A DNA stretch of 14,942 bases from an uncultured Clostridia bacterium (GTDB taxonomy: Bacteria > Bacillota > Clostridia > Oscillospirales > CAG-272). The notes beneath the pieces are model-generated. The model had not been told where the DNA came from. It searched no databases and saw only the letters and a list, made by a program, of their open reading frames with translations. Each line of letters begins with the position of its first letter. Position 1 is the stretch's first letter. Location of the stretch: the NCBI GenBank assembly GCA_946061315.1, contig CAMGRB010000007.1, forward strand, positions 1-14,942, written 5' to 3'. A program made the position numbers and the translations under genes. Below are positions 6,890-13,695 of the stretch, piece by piece.

Positions 6890-7333
6890 ATGAATAAGAA
6901 AGAATACTGCGAATACGTGGAGAAAAGAGCGAAGAAATCACCTATTGTCAAAAACTGTGCCTGCGCGTTTGTCATAGGCGGTCTTATATGCGTGATAGGA
7001 GAGCTTTTGAGAGAGCTTTATATGAGCGCAGGAATGGAGAAAACCGACGCCTCGACACTCGTTTCCGTGACGCTCGTTTTTATAACGGCGGTGCTCACGG
7101 GTATAGGGATATTCGACAACATAGCAAAGGTGGCGGGGGCGGGAACGCTTGTTCCGATAACGGGATTTGCAAACGCGGTGGCATCCCCCGCCATAGACAC
7201 GAAATCCGAGGGGTATATTCTCGGCGTCGGGGCAAAAATATTTACTATCGCCGGTCCCGTTATTCTCTACGGAACGTTAAGCGGGGCGATTTACGGAGTT
7301 ATATACTATATCTGCACGCTGATTTGGTGGTAA
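6890..7333 (+). CDS. spoVAC: stage V sporulation protein AC (DPA channel subunit)
   Basis: A 147-residue integral membrane protein, the usual length for SpoVAC. After a short charged N terminus (residues 1-20) there are four hydrophobic segments, near residues 24-45, 56-75, 78-100 and 112-145. The conserved stretch G-A-G-T-L-V-P-I-T-G-F-A-N-A-V lies in the centre, with S-E-G shortly after. SpoVAC sits in the spore inner membrane. With SpoVAD and SpoVAE it moves Ca-dipicolinic acid into the forespore and releases it on germination; Bacillus SpoVAC has been reported to behave as a mechanosensitive channel. RBS CGGAG (6877-6881) is 8 bases from the ATG. The next gene starts 2 bases after the stop, showing an operon. 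It is paralogous to the SpoVAE protein two genes on. Confidence 0.95.
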   Translation: MNKKEYCEYVEKRAKKSPIVKNCACAFVIGGLICVIGELLRELYMSAGMEKTDASTLVSVTLVFITAVLTGIGIFDNIAKVAGAGTLVPITGFANAVASPAIDTKSEGYILGVGAKIFTIAGPVILYGTLSGAIYGVIYYICTLIWW

Positions 7334-7335
7334 AA

Positions 7336-8331
7336 ATGCAAAAAGGAATAATAAAACCGAAAAGGACGCCCACACTTATTTCAACGTATTCGGTAGTGGG
7401 CAAAAAGGAACACGACGGGCCCTTGGGAGAGCTGTTTGACGAGTATTGCGAAGACGACAAGTTCGGCAAGGATTCATGGGAGAAAGCCGAGAGCGAAATG
7501 CAGCTCCGTGCGATGAAGGGCGCTATGTCAAAAGCCAAAATTTCAGACGACGGGGTGGATATTTTACTCGCAGGGGACTTGCTCAACCAATGCGTAGGCT
7601 CAAATTACGGACTTGAAAAATTCGATATTTCATACCTCGGTCTGTACGGCGCCTGCTCCACCTGCGCCGAGGGGCTCGGTATTGCCGCTTGCTTTTACGG
7701 CGGTGAGATTTTTGACACCTGCGGTGTGGTTACCTCGTCACACTACTGCGCGAGCGAAAGGCAGTTTCGCTTTCCTATCGAATACGGAGGGCAAAGAGCC
7801 CCTACGGCACAATGGACGGTAACGGGCTCGGGAGCGTTTATTGTAGGCGCGGGCGGAAAAATAAAAATACCCGAGGTCCTTTTTGGAAAAACGAAGGATA
7901 TGGGTATTACCGATATAAACAATATGGGCGCCGCCATGGCTCCTGCGGCAATAGACACAATAGAGCGATATTTCAAGGAAAGCACACACTCCCCCGAGGA
8001 TTTTGACCTCATAATAACGGGAGATCTCGGCTTTGAGGGGAGCGAAATATTAAAAGATCTACTCTTAAAGGACGGCATTGACATAAGAAAAAATCACGTT
8101 GACTGCGGTCTTATGATTTTCGAGAGGAAAAAGCAGGACACACACGCAGGCGGCTCGGGTTGCGGTTGCAGTGCAAGCGTTTTATCTGCCGACATCATAA
8201 AAAATCTTGAGGACAAAACGCTCTCTGACGTTCTCTTTATAGGTACGGGTGCCCTTATGAGCCCGATGACGCTTTTTCAGGGCGGCTCAATTCCGTCAGT
8301 TGCGCACCTTGTAAGGCTGTCCTCAAAGTAA
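7336..8331 (+). CDS. spoVAD: stage V sporulation protein AD (DPA-binding, thiolase fold)
   Basis: A 331-residue protein matching SpoVAD along its full length. SpoVAD has a thiolase-like fold, binds dipicolinic acid, and is a soluble partner of the SpoVAC/SpoVAE membrane proteins. Visible landmarks are the N-terminal substrate-like segment, L-L-A-G-D-L-L-N-Q-C (77-86), Y-G-A-C107-S-T-C (104-110, equivalent to the thiolase nucleophile region), T-S-S-H-Y-C-A-S-E-R-Q-F-R-F-P (133-147), a central D-M-G loop and a C-terminal G-S-G-C-G-C-S-A-S motif. I chose ATG 7336: it lies 2 bases after the spoVAC stop, with a weak GGTGG as ribosome site, suggesting translational coupling. The frame stays open upstream inside spoVAC, but that stretch encodes nothing SpoVAD-like. 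Confidence 0.96.
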   Translation: MQKGIIKPKRTPTLISTYSVVGKKEHDGPLGELFDEYCEDDKFGKDSWEKAESEMQLRAMKGAMSKAKISDDGVDILLAGDLLNQCVGSNYGLEKFDISYLGLYGACSTCAEGLGIAACFYGGEIFDTCGVVTSSHYCASERQFRFPIEYGGQRAPTAQWTVTGSGAFIVGAGGKIKIPEVLFGKTKDMGITDINNMGAAMAPAAIDTIERYFKESTHSPEDFDLIITGDLGFEGSEILKDLLLKDGIDIRKNHVDCGLMIFERKKQDTHAGGSGCGCSASVLSADIIKNLEDKTLSDVLFIGTGALMSPMTLFQGGSIPSVAHLVRLSSK

Positions 8332-8396
8332 AATTTTTAACAAAAAACGACACTCTGTCGGCAAAAAATCACTTCAAACAGTTTTTCGGAGGAGAT

Positions 8397-8765
8397 ATGG
8401 ATATATTTTTGAACTGTCTTTACGCGTTTATAACGGGCGGCATTTTGTGCGTGATTGCGCAGATACTCATTGACAAGACAAAGCTGACCCCTGCCCGTAT
8501 TCTCGTTTTGTACGTCTGTGCGGGAGTTGTTCTTACCGCGGTCGGCTTGTATGACTATATAGTCGAATTTGCGGGTGGCGGAGCCACCGTGCCGCTGACG
8601 GGCTTTGGCTACGCCATTGCAAAAGGAGTTGAAAAAGCGGTTGCCGAAAAAGGTCTGCTCGGCGCTTTAACGGGCGGCATTACCGCAACCTCGGGAGGCA
8701 TTACTGCCGCCATCTGCTTCGGATATATAGCCTCGCTTATATTTTCCGCAAAGCGAAAGGACTGA
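8397..8765 (+). CDS. spoVAE: stage V sporulation protein AE (SpoVAEb type)
   Basis: A 122-residue membrane protein with hydrophobic segments near residues 3-24, 33-58, 60-75 and 90-117. Like SpoVAC it carries a G-G-x-T-V-P-L-T-G-F motif (61-70), which shows the two are paralogues. It completes the membrane part of the dipicolinic acid channel. RBS GGAGGAG (8388-8394) is very close to the ATG. The gap to spoVAD is 65 bases and contains no promoter I would defend, so it is probably the last gene of the operon. No spoVAF or germination receptor gene follows, as is common in Clostridia, where C, D and E suffice. Confidence 0.95.
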   Translation: MDIFLNCLYAFITGGILCVIAQILIDKTKLTPARILVLYVCAGVVLTAVGLYDYIVEFAGGGATVPLTGFGYAIAKGVEKAVAEKGLLGALTGGITATSGGITAAICFGYIASLIFSAKRKD

Positions 8766-8804
8766 CAAAAAGGCAAGCATAACTGTTTGCAAAATTAAAA
8801 AAAT

Positions 8805-8845
8805 CGCTCCCCGTGTCGCACTTTTGCAGATGGGGAGCGTTTTTT
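8805..8845. terminator. bidirectional terminator after spoVAE
   Basis: Stem CGCTCCCC (8805-8812) with GGGGAGCG (8832-8839), a 19-base loop that can form a small inner GCA/TGC stem, then a T run at 8840-8845. The opposite side is A-rich (8798-8803), so it also ends the minus-strand oxidoreductase gene (stop at 8851). Confidence 0.9.
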
Positions 8846-8850
8846 ACTTA

Positions 8851-9825
8851 TTAAATAATCTGTGCTTTTTTCTTTATCGTATCGGCAAGTTCAACGCTAT
8901 ATGCGGAGCTTGTGGGAGTTACGAGGTCGGTTTTAAGACCGTTTGCAACGCAATTTACAAAATACTGTATTTCGGCAAGATAACCGTTATCGTTGCCTAT
9001 GTTGATACCGAGGTCAGCCGCATCTGCCGACGCTTTTGCAAAAGACACTTCTTCTCCGTTCTTTACTAGCTTATCGGAAAGCTCTACGTATCCGTTTTCA
9101 AACACCGCAAGGTATTTTGCCGAGAACGGTATGTTTGCGTTGTACCACGTTCCCTCACAGGTAATAAGCTTGTCGCCGTAAAACATATTGGTAAGGATAT
9201 ACTCGCTGTTGTCCTTCATTTCCTTATGTATAGCGCTTATTTTGTCGGGTGCACCGAGAACGCTCTGAACGAAATCAAAATCATGTATCGAAAGGTCGGT
9301 AACAACTCCTCCGCTCTTTGACACGTCCCTCATCCAATCCTCAAAGCTCCAGAGCGGCATTGAGGAAATTCTTTTCATATCAAGCCTTATCAGCTTGCCG
9401 AGCTCTCCGCTCGTTATGACGTCTTTTAAGTACATATACGGAGCCATAAATCTGACTACGTGTGCCACCATAAAATTCTTGTTCGTCTTTTCGGCGGCCG
9501 CAAGAACTCTTTTGGCGTCCTTTGCATTGAGCGTCATCGGCTTTTCGCAAAGAACGTGATAGCCTTTTTTGAGGCAAGCTATTGCCATATCGGCGTGAAG
9601 ATAGCTCGGTGTGCAAATATCTATCATATCGAGCTTTTCGCATCTCAACATCTTTTTAAGGTCCGTATATACTTTTACGTCCCTCTCGCCGATCTTTTCC
9701 TTTGCCATATCCTCTCTTACGTCGCATACGGCAACGACCTGCGCGTTTTCAACGCTGTCGTAATTGAAGAAATGGCACCCGCCCATTCCGCCTATTCCGA
9801 CAAGACCTACCCTTACCTTATCCAT
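8851..9825 (-). CDS. Gfo/Idh/MocA family NAD(P)-dependent oxidoreductase
   Basis: A 324-residue cytoplasmic dehydrogenase. The N-terminal Rossmann fold has G-x-G-G-M-G (10-15), the acidic D35 at the end of strand 2, which favours NAD(H), and the family hallmark C-E-K-P (93-96), whose lysine contributes to catalysis. The C-terminal domain has D177-L-S-I-H181-D, the usual catalytic histidine site. Such enzymes oxidise or reduce sugars, inositols or related polyols, and the substrate cannot be read from sequence. The ATG at 9825 lies within the end of the upstream TIM-barrel gene: the two overlap by 8 bases (ATGGATAA), and the ribosome site CGGAGG is inside that gene, so translation is coupled. 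The two enzymes very likely act in one sugar pathway. No transporter or regulator is adjacent. Confidence 0.9.
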   Translation of the reverse strand: MDKVRVGLVGIGGMGGCHFFNYDSVENAQVVAVCDVREDMAKEKIGERDVKVYTDLKKMLRCEKLDMIDICTPSYLHADMAIACLKKGYHVLCEKPMTLNAKDAKRVLAAAEKTNKNFMVAHVVRFMAPYMYLKDVITSGELGKLIRLDMKRISSMPLWSFEDWMRDVSKSGGVVTDLSIHDFDFVQSVLGAPDKISAIHKEMKDNSEYILTNMFYGDKLITCEGTWYNANIPFSAKYLAVFENGYVELSDKLVKNGEEVSFAKASADAADLGINIGNDNGYLAEIQYFVNCVANGLKTDLVTPTSSAYSVELADTIKKKAQII

Positions 9826-10636
9826 TTATAATTCCTCCGAGAAATTCCTTTGCGTATAATATGTCCTCTATCTGCTCATCGCCGTCTATTTCACGCTCTA
9901 TGGTTATTGAGCCGTCGTAGCCGTGATCTTTGAGCTTCTTTATGAGGCACGGAAAATTTACTCTGCCGTCGCCTATTCTCTTTTCCTCTCCAAGACAATT
10001 CGGGTCCGTGGGATATTCTCCGTCCTTGCCGTGAACGCCTCTTACGTAATCTCCGAAAATATCAACCGCGTCGCATGGATTTGCCTTGCCGTACAAAAGA
10101 AGGTTTGCAGGGTCAAGATTTATTCCGAGGTTGCCCGTGCCCACGTACTCTATCGTTCTTTTAAGAGTTATCGGCGTTTCCTGCCCCGTTTCAAAAAGGA
10201 GATACTGCCCGTTTGCCTTGCAATACTCGGCAAGCTCTTTTATTGTCCTTACTACCTCTCTAAACTCGTCGGTATTCGGGTTTTCGGGCAAAAAGCCCAT
10301 ATGCGTAATAAGGTCGCAAACGCCTAATTTTGCGGCAAAATCAGAGCCTTTTTTAAGGTTTTCAACTCTTTTGCTTCTGAAATAGACGGGGACTATACCA
10401 AGCGTTGCGTATCCGTTTATAAAGTCCCAGGAGGCTTCGCCTTCCCATCCGCACCAGACGGCGCTTATTTCAAGCCCCGCTTTATCGGCGGCTTTTCTTA
10501 CTTTTTCTGCGTATTCGTCGGTTAAAAGAGCCATATTCCAACAGCAAAGCTGGAAAGATTCAAGCCCGTATTTTTTAACGTCCGCTATTTTGTCCTCGAC
10601 GTTTTCGCTAAGATGTACCATTGTTCCGAGTTTCAT
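9818..10636 (-). CDS. sugar phosphate isomerase/epimerase-type TIM barrel
   Basis: A 272-residue protein of the xylose isomerase-like AP-endonuclease-2 superfamily, as in IolE, IolH and related sugar epimerases. Probable metal ligands are visible in order: E149 (F-E-T), D175 (L-D-P-A-N), H202 (V-H-G-K-D) and E247 (T-I-E-R-E-I). These sit on successive strands, as expected for a divalent-metal active site. Residues 1-9 (MKLGTMVHL) form the first strand. The ATG at 10636 has GGAGG on the minus strand a few bases upstream. It is the first gene of a two-gene operon with the overlapping oxidoreductase. The pairing is common in sugar and inositol catabolism, but neither gene alone tells the substrate. 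Confidence 0.88.
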   Translation of the reverse strand: MKLGTMVHLSENVEDKIADVKKYGLESFQLCCWNMALLTDEYAEKVRKAADKAGLEISAVWCGWEGEASWDFINGYATLGIVPVYFRSKRVENLKKGSDFAAKLGVCDLITHMGFLPENPNTDEFREVVRTIKELAEYCKANGQYLLFETGQETPITLKRTIEYVGTGNLGINLDPANLLLYGKANPCDAVDIFGDYVRGVHGKDGEYPTDPNCLGEEKRIGDGRVNFPCLIKKLKDHGYDGSITIEREIDGDEQIEDILYAKEFLGGIING

Positions 10637-10663
10637 TTTGCACCTCCGACCGTTTCTTTCTGA

Positions 10664-10692
10664 ATTTTATCATAAAATCCCCTGTTTTTCAA
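10664..10692 (-). promoter_or_regulatory. sigmaA promoter of the TIM-barrel/oxidoreductase operon
   Basis: On the minus strand TTGAAA (10692-10687) and TAAAAT (10669-10664) are separated by 17 bases. It lies back to back with the promoter of the divergent CmpB-like gene; the two -35 boxes are only 7 bases apart. Confidence 0.78.
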
Positions 10693-10699
10693 GTAATAA

Positions 10700-10728
10700 T
10701 TGACTTTTTGCAGAAAATATATTAAAAT
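10700..10728 (+). promoter_or_regulatory. sigmaA promoter of the CmpB-like gene
   Basis: TTGACT (10700-10705) and TAAAAT (10723-10728) are 17 bases apart. The expected transcription start near 10735 leaves a very short leader that holds GAGGTGAT just before the TTG start. Confidence 0.82.
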
Positions 10729-10747
10729 ACGTCTTGAGGTGATTTCA

Positions 10748-11491
10748 TTGTACAATTTTACGATCTATTTTCTGATTTTTTCTTTCCTCGGCTGGTGCAC
10801 CGAGGTTGCGTATTCCGCATACAAACATTCAAGGTTTGTAAACCGCGGCTTCCTTAACGGCCCCGTCTGTCCCATCTACGGTTTCGGAGTATCTTTTATA
10901 TATCTCGTAATATCGAATATAGCGAGTTACGATTGGATAATAGTGCTTGCGTCTTTTCTTTTGCCTACAATTCTTGAGCTTGTCACCGGCTTCGTTATGG
11001 AAAAAGTATTCAAGCACAAGTGGTGGGACTATTCGGGTGAGCGCTTTAACCTCGGCGGATATATCTGCCTTAAATTCTCCGTCATATGGGGGCTTGCCTG
11101 CGTTGCGCTTGTAAAAATCCTTTTTCCGCTTATGGACAAGTTCATAGCGGCACTTCCCTATAAACCGGCTTATATTATATCGCTCTCTCTTTGTTCCCTC
11201 GTTATAATCGATCTTATCTGCTCGGTATGCACTATTGTGGGAATAAACAAGAAATTGAAGGCTCTCGACGTTATCGGCGAGGGGTTACACAAAGGCTCTG
11301 ACAAGATAGGTCAGAAGGTATGCGACAACACACTTGACGTAATGGAGCTTAAAAACAAGGTCCTCTCGAAAATTTCCGTATTTCACAAGCGTATGATAAA
11401 CGCGTTTCCGAATATAAAATCCAAAAAGTATAAATCCCTCAACGAGTTCAAAGCGTATATAAAGGAAAAGAAAGAAAACAGGAAAAAATAA
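10748..11491 (+). CDS. CmpB-like putative ABC transporter permease family membrane protein
   Basis: A 247-residue membrane protein that I recognise as the family annotated 'putative ABC transporter permease' (ABC_trans_CmpB, PF06541). Its real function is not established. Hydrophobic segments lie near residues 5-22, 42-60, 63-84, 104-128 and 140-165. The family signature G-F-L-N-G-P-V-C-P-I-Y-G is at 34-45, with K-W-W-D-Y-S and L-G-G-Y-I-C-L at 91-108. The last 80 residues are basic and cytoplasmic, possibly helical. I assign the start to TTG 10748 because GAGGTGAT (10736-10743) lies right before it and the protein then begins YNFTIYFLIFSFLGW, the usual family N terminus. A TTG at 10700 in the same frame is the -35 box of the promoter. 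No ATP-binding subunit is adjacent, so the 'ABC' label should be treated with caution. Confidence 0.85.
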   Translation: MYNFTIYFLIFSFLGWCTEVAYSAYKHSRFVNRGFLNGPVCPIYGFGVSFIYLVISNIASYDWIIVLASFLLPTILELVTGFVMEKVFKHKWWDYSGERFNLGGYICLKFSVIWGLACVALVKILFPLMDKFIAALPYKPAYIISLSLCSLVIIDLICSVCTIVGINKKLKALDVIGEGLHKGSDKIGQKVCDNTLDVMELKNKVLSKISVFHKRMINAFPNIKSKKYKSLNEFKAYIKEKKENRKK

Positions 11492-11495
11492 AAAT

Positions 11496-11537
11496 CAACC
11501 GCCGTGCCGAAATGGTGACAGGCGGTTGTTCTTTTTT
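11496..11537. terminator. bidirectional terminator between the CmpB-like gene and the lipoprotein gene
   Basis: Stem CAACCGCC (11496-11503) with GGCGGTTG (11521-11528) around a 17-base loop, followed by a T-rich run to 11537. On the minus strand the stem is followed by ATTTTTATTTTTT, so it also serves the gene whose stop is at 11538-11536. Confidence 0.88.
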
Positions 11538-12390
11538 AATTGAGTTTTATGTTGCTTATGTCCTGACCTTCTACCCAGGTGACCCTGTACGTAATTTCGC
11601 CGTGGGACAGAAATTCTTTTGCGGTTCCGTTTAAGTGGAGCTGGTGCAGGTCCCTCGGGGACACGTCACCGACTATCTTGGCGGCGGCGCCGCTGAATAA
11701 GTTACCCGAATCATTTGGATCCCAGTTGTAAAAATCATTTATTATATACTTCAATTTAGCCGTATAGACTCCGTTTGATACCGTAACGTCATAGAGCTCG
11801 ATGCTTGAAAAGTATGAGCCGACACTATACTTCCAGTCACCCGAAAGATTGTGATAAATGCTTTCCTCAACCTGATATATATTTATCTTTTTTCCCGCCA
11901 CGGCAAGGTTTTCAGCCGCGCGAAGTGCATTGTTTATATCCTCGTTGCGATTTTTAAGCGCAGTTTCGTCGGAGAAAAAAGACTCCATATCTATATTATA
12001 GGTATCCCCGCTGCCGTCAAGATAATGTTCCATCATTTTCTTGGCGTTCGGAAACACTATTATAGCCCAATTTTTTATTTTATTTGCCGCCGAGTTTATG
12101 CTTTTTATCTGTTCGGCGGAATAGGCAGAGCCCGTTGCGTAATCAAGCTCGGAATTTTTAATCTGCTTCTCTCTGTCAGCCGAGGGAACGGTCTTTTGAA
12201 TTGTTGAAAAATTGCCGTAGCTTGCTTCTACCAAAACGTCGTTGTCCGCGGTTTCGGAATCGGAATTTTGAGTGTCGGAATTTGTTTTATCGTCTATATC
12301 GAAAGAATCATTACATGATTCGAATGTTACAATTATCAAAGAAAGTGCCAGAAGTATCGAAGATAAAAAAAGTATTCTTGACTTCTTCAT
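11536..12390 (-). CDS. exported, probably lipid-anchored protein of unknown function
   Basis: A 284-residue protein I do not recognise. Residues 1-5 are basic (MKKSR), 6-22 are strongly hydrophobic, and C26 follows in V-T-F-E-S-C-N. A lipobox normally has Leu at -3 and small residues at -2 and -1; here -3 is Phe and -2 is Glu, so lipid attachment is likely but not certain. Residues 27-52 are a Ser/Asp/Thr/Asn-rich linker, typical after a lipidated cysteine. Residues 75-175 look helical. The C-terminal part (about 180-284) is mixed alpha/beta, with Y-N-W-D-P-N (221-226), L-H-Q-L-H-L-N-G (248-255) and a closing E-I-T-Y-R-V-T-W-V-E-G-Q (265-276). It is a single-gene unit with its own promoter. 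RBS is an unusual run of six G (12402-12397 region) 5 bases before the ATG. An envelope or cell-surface role is inferred from the signal only. Confidence 0.7.
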   Translation of the reverse strand: MKKSRILFLSSILLALSLIIVTFESCNDSFDIDDKTNSDTQNSDSETADNDVLVEASYGNFSTIQKTVPSADREKQIKNSELDYATGSAYSAEQIKSINSAANKIKNWAIIVFPNAKKMMEHYLDGSGDTYNIDMESFFSDETALKNRNEDINNALRAAENLAVAGKKINIYQVEESIYHNLSGDWKYSVGSYFSSIELYDVTVSNGVYTAKLKYIINDFYNWDPNDSGNLFSGAAAKIVGDVSPRDLHQLHLNGTAKEFLSHGEITYRVTWVEGQDISNIKLN

Positions 12391-12410
12391 TTATACCCCC
12401 CTTTTTTATG

Positions 12411-12439
12411 ATAATAGCACTTTTTTTGCGATTTGTCAA
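12411..12439 (-). promoter_or_regulatory. sigmaA promoter of the lipoprotein gene
   Basis: On the minus strand a perfect TTGACA (12439-12434), 17 bases, then TATTAT (12416-12411). The spacer contains a run of seven A. This is among the strongest promoters by sequence in the window, so the gene is likely expressed in growing cells. Confidence 0.88.
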
Positions 12440-12448
12440 TAGTTTTGC

Positions 12449-12477
12449 TTGATTGTGGCTCTCCTATGTGTTAAAAT
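12449..12477 (+). promoter_or_regulatory. sigmaA promoter of pepP
   Basis: TTGATT (12449-12454), 17 bases, then TAAAAT (12472-12477). Transcription should start near 12484, leaving a leader of about 35 bases that ends with AAAGGAGA (12505-12512). It is divergent from the lipoprotein promoter. Confidence 0.78.
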
Positions 12478-12519
12478 CATAAGGAAAAGAGTATTTTATG
12501 TGTAAAAGGAGATTATATT

Positions 12520-13584
12520 ATGAAAGAAAAAATATCGTCTTTGAGGTCAAAATTTACCGAACTGAACGTTGACGCAATTTATTTAACGTGCCCCGTGAGC
12601 CACCGTTATCTGACAAAATTCGACAATCCCGACGGTGCCCTTCTTATAACGAAAGAAAATGCGTATGCGTTTGAAGATTTTCGCTATACGGAAACGGCAA
12701 ACGAGCAGTTAAAAGGCGTCTTTACCGTTATTGAGCCGCACGGCAAGAGAAAAGATTGGCTCGGAGATATAATAAAGAAAGAAAAAGTACAAAATCTCGG
12801 AATTGAAAATCTCCATATGAATCTTTATTATTTCGATAATCTTAAAAAAGACCTCGATATAACCTTTGTCGGTATAGGCTCGGCAATCGAGGCTATGCGT
12901 GAGGTAAAGGACGAGTGGGAGATTGAAAACATAATAAAGGCTCAAAAAATCACGGACGACGCATTTTCTCATATCGTAAAGGTTATGACCCCCGATATGA
13001 CGGAAAACGACGTTGCCGCAGAGCTTGAATATTTTATGCGCAAGCACGGCGCGGAGGACAAAAGCTTTGAAACCATTGCCGTAAGCGGTAAAAAATCGTC
13101 AATGCCGCACGGCGTTCCCTCCTCGGTTAAATTGCAAAAGGGATTTCTCACTATGGATTTCGGCGCGGTGGTAAACGGATACCACTCCGATATGACGCGT
13201 ACCGTGTGCATAGGAAAAGCCGACGGTGAAATGAAAAAGCTTTACAATACCGTTCTTGAAGCACAGCTCCGCGCGATTGATTTTATAAAGGCAGGTGTGA
13301 ACTGTCAGGAGGCGGACGGTATTGCCCGGGAAATAATATACAAGGACTACAAGGGTTGCTTCGGTCACTCGCTCGGTCACGGAGTCGGACTTGAAATTCA
13401 CGAGCGCCCGAACCTCTCCCCTAATTTCGACAAAATTCTCAAATCGGGTAACGTGGTGACGGTTGAGCCGGGTATTTACATTGCGGGAAAATACGGTTGC
13501 AGAATAGAGGATATGGGCGTTGTACGTGAGGGCAAAATAGAGATTTTTACAAGATCCCCGAAGGAACTTATAGAATTATTCTGA
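12520..13584 (+). CDS. pepP: Xaa-Pro aminopeptidase (M24 family)
   Basis: A 354-residue metallopeptidase that removes the N-terminal residue ahead of proline, in the cytoplasm. Residues 1-125 form the creatinase-like N-terminal domain. Residues 130-350 form the pita-bread catalytic domain with all five metal ligands visible: D213 (T-M-D-F-G), D224 (H-S-D-M-T-R-T), H287 (G-H-S-L-G-H-G-V-G-L), E316 (V-E-P-G-I-Y) and E330 (C-R-I-E-D-M-G). H197 in S-M-P-H-G is the usual substrate-side histidine. The length is typical of the short bacterial form. AAAGGAGA (12505-12512) lies 7 bases before the ATG. The efp gene follows 111 bases later with its own promoter; pepP-efp adjacency is widespread in Bacillota and both proteins deal with proline in proteins. 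Confidence 0.94.
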   Translation: MKEKISSLRSKFTELNVDAIYLTCPVSHRYLTKFDNPDGALLITKENAYAFEDFRYTETANEQLKGVFTVIEPHGKRKDWLGDIIKKEKVQNLGIENLHMNLYYFDNLKKDLDITFVGIGSAIEAMREVKDEWEIENIIKAQKITDDAFSHIVKVMTPDMTENDVAAELEYFMRKHGAEDKSFETIAVSGKKSSMPHGVPSSVKLQKGFLTMDFGAVVNGYHSDMTRTVCIGKADGEMKKLYNTVLEAQLRAIDFIKAGVNCQEADGIAREIIYKDYKGCFGHSLGHGVGLEIHERPNLSPNFDKILKSGNVVTVEPGIYIAGKYGCRIEDMGVVREGKIEIFTRSPKELIELF

Positions 13585-13601
13585 TTTTTTATAAAAAAGA
13601 C

Positions 13602-13630
13602 TTGAAAAATGCTTTTGATTGTTATAAAAT
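13602..13630 (+). promoter_or_regulatory. sigmaA promoter of efp
   Basis: TTGAAA (13602-13607), 17 bases, then TAAAAT (13625-13630), overlapping TATAAA in another register. The start of transcription is expected near 13636-13638. No terminator is visible between pepP and this promoter, so some transcripts may read through from pepP. Confidence 0.78.
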
Positions 13631-13663
13631 AGTAATATGAATATTTATGTTTGGACATAATTG

Positions 13664-13686
13664 AAAGGAGAGTTCCTTTAAGGAAC
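13664..13686 (+). promoter_or_regulatory. efp ribosome binding site with an intervening hairpin
   Basis: The strong Shine-Dalgarno AAAGGAG (13664-13670) ends 25 bases before the efp ATG (13696), too far for normal use. Between them GTTCCT (13672-13677) can pair with AGGAAC (13681-13686) around a TTA loop. If those 15 bases fold, the effective spacing falls to 10 bases. The 3' arm itself contains AAGGA (13680-13684), 11 bases before the ATG, a second and weaker site that the hairpin would hide. Pairing and distances are seen; use by the ribosome is inferred. Confidence 0.6.
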
Positions 13687-13695
13687 GGATTTTTT

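Noticed and set aside
6988..7335. An upstream in-frame extension of spoVAD inside spoVAC.
   Set aside because: The extension is Arg/Gly-rich nonsense, whereas SpoVAD similarity begins at ATG 7336, two bases after the spoVAC stop.
13651..13695. A TTG start 45 bases upstream of the chosen efp ATG.
   Set aside because: The extra residues would come from the Shine-Dalgarno and hairpin, and EF-P proteins begin at the V-I-A-G-D-F segment.
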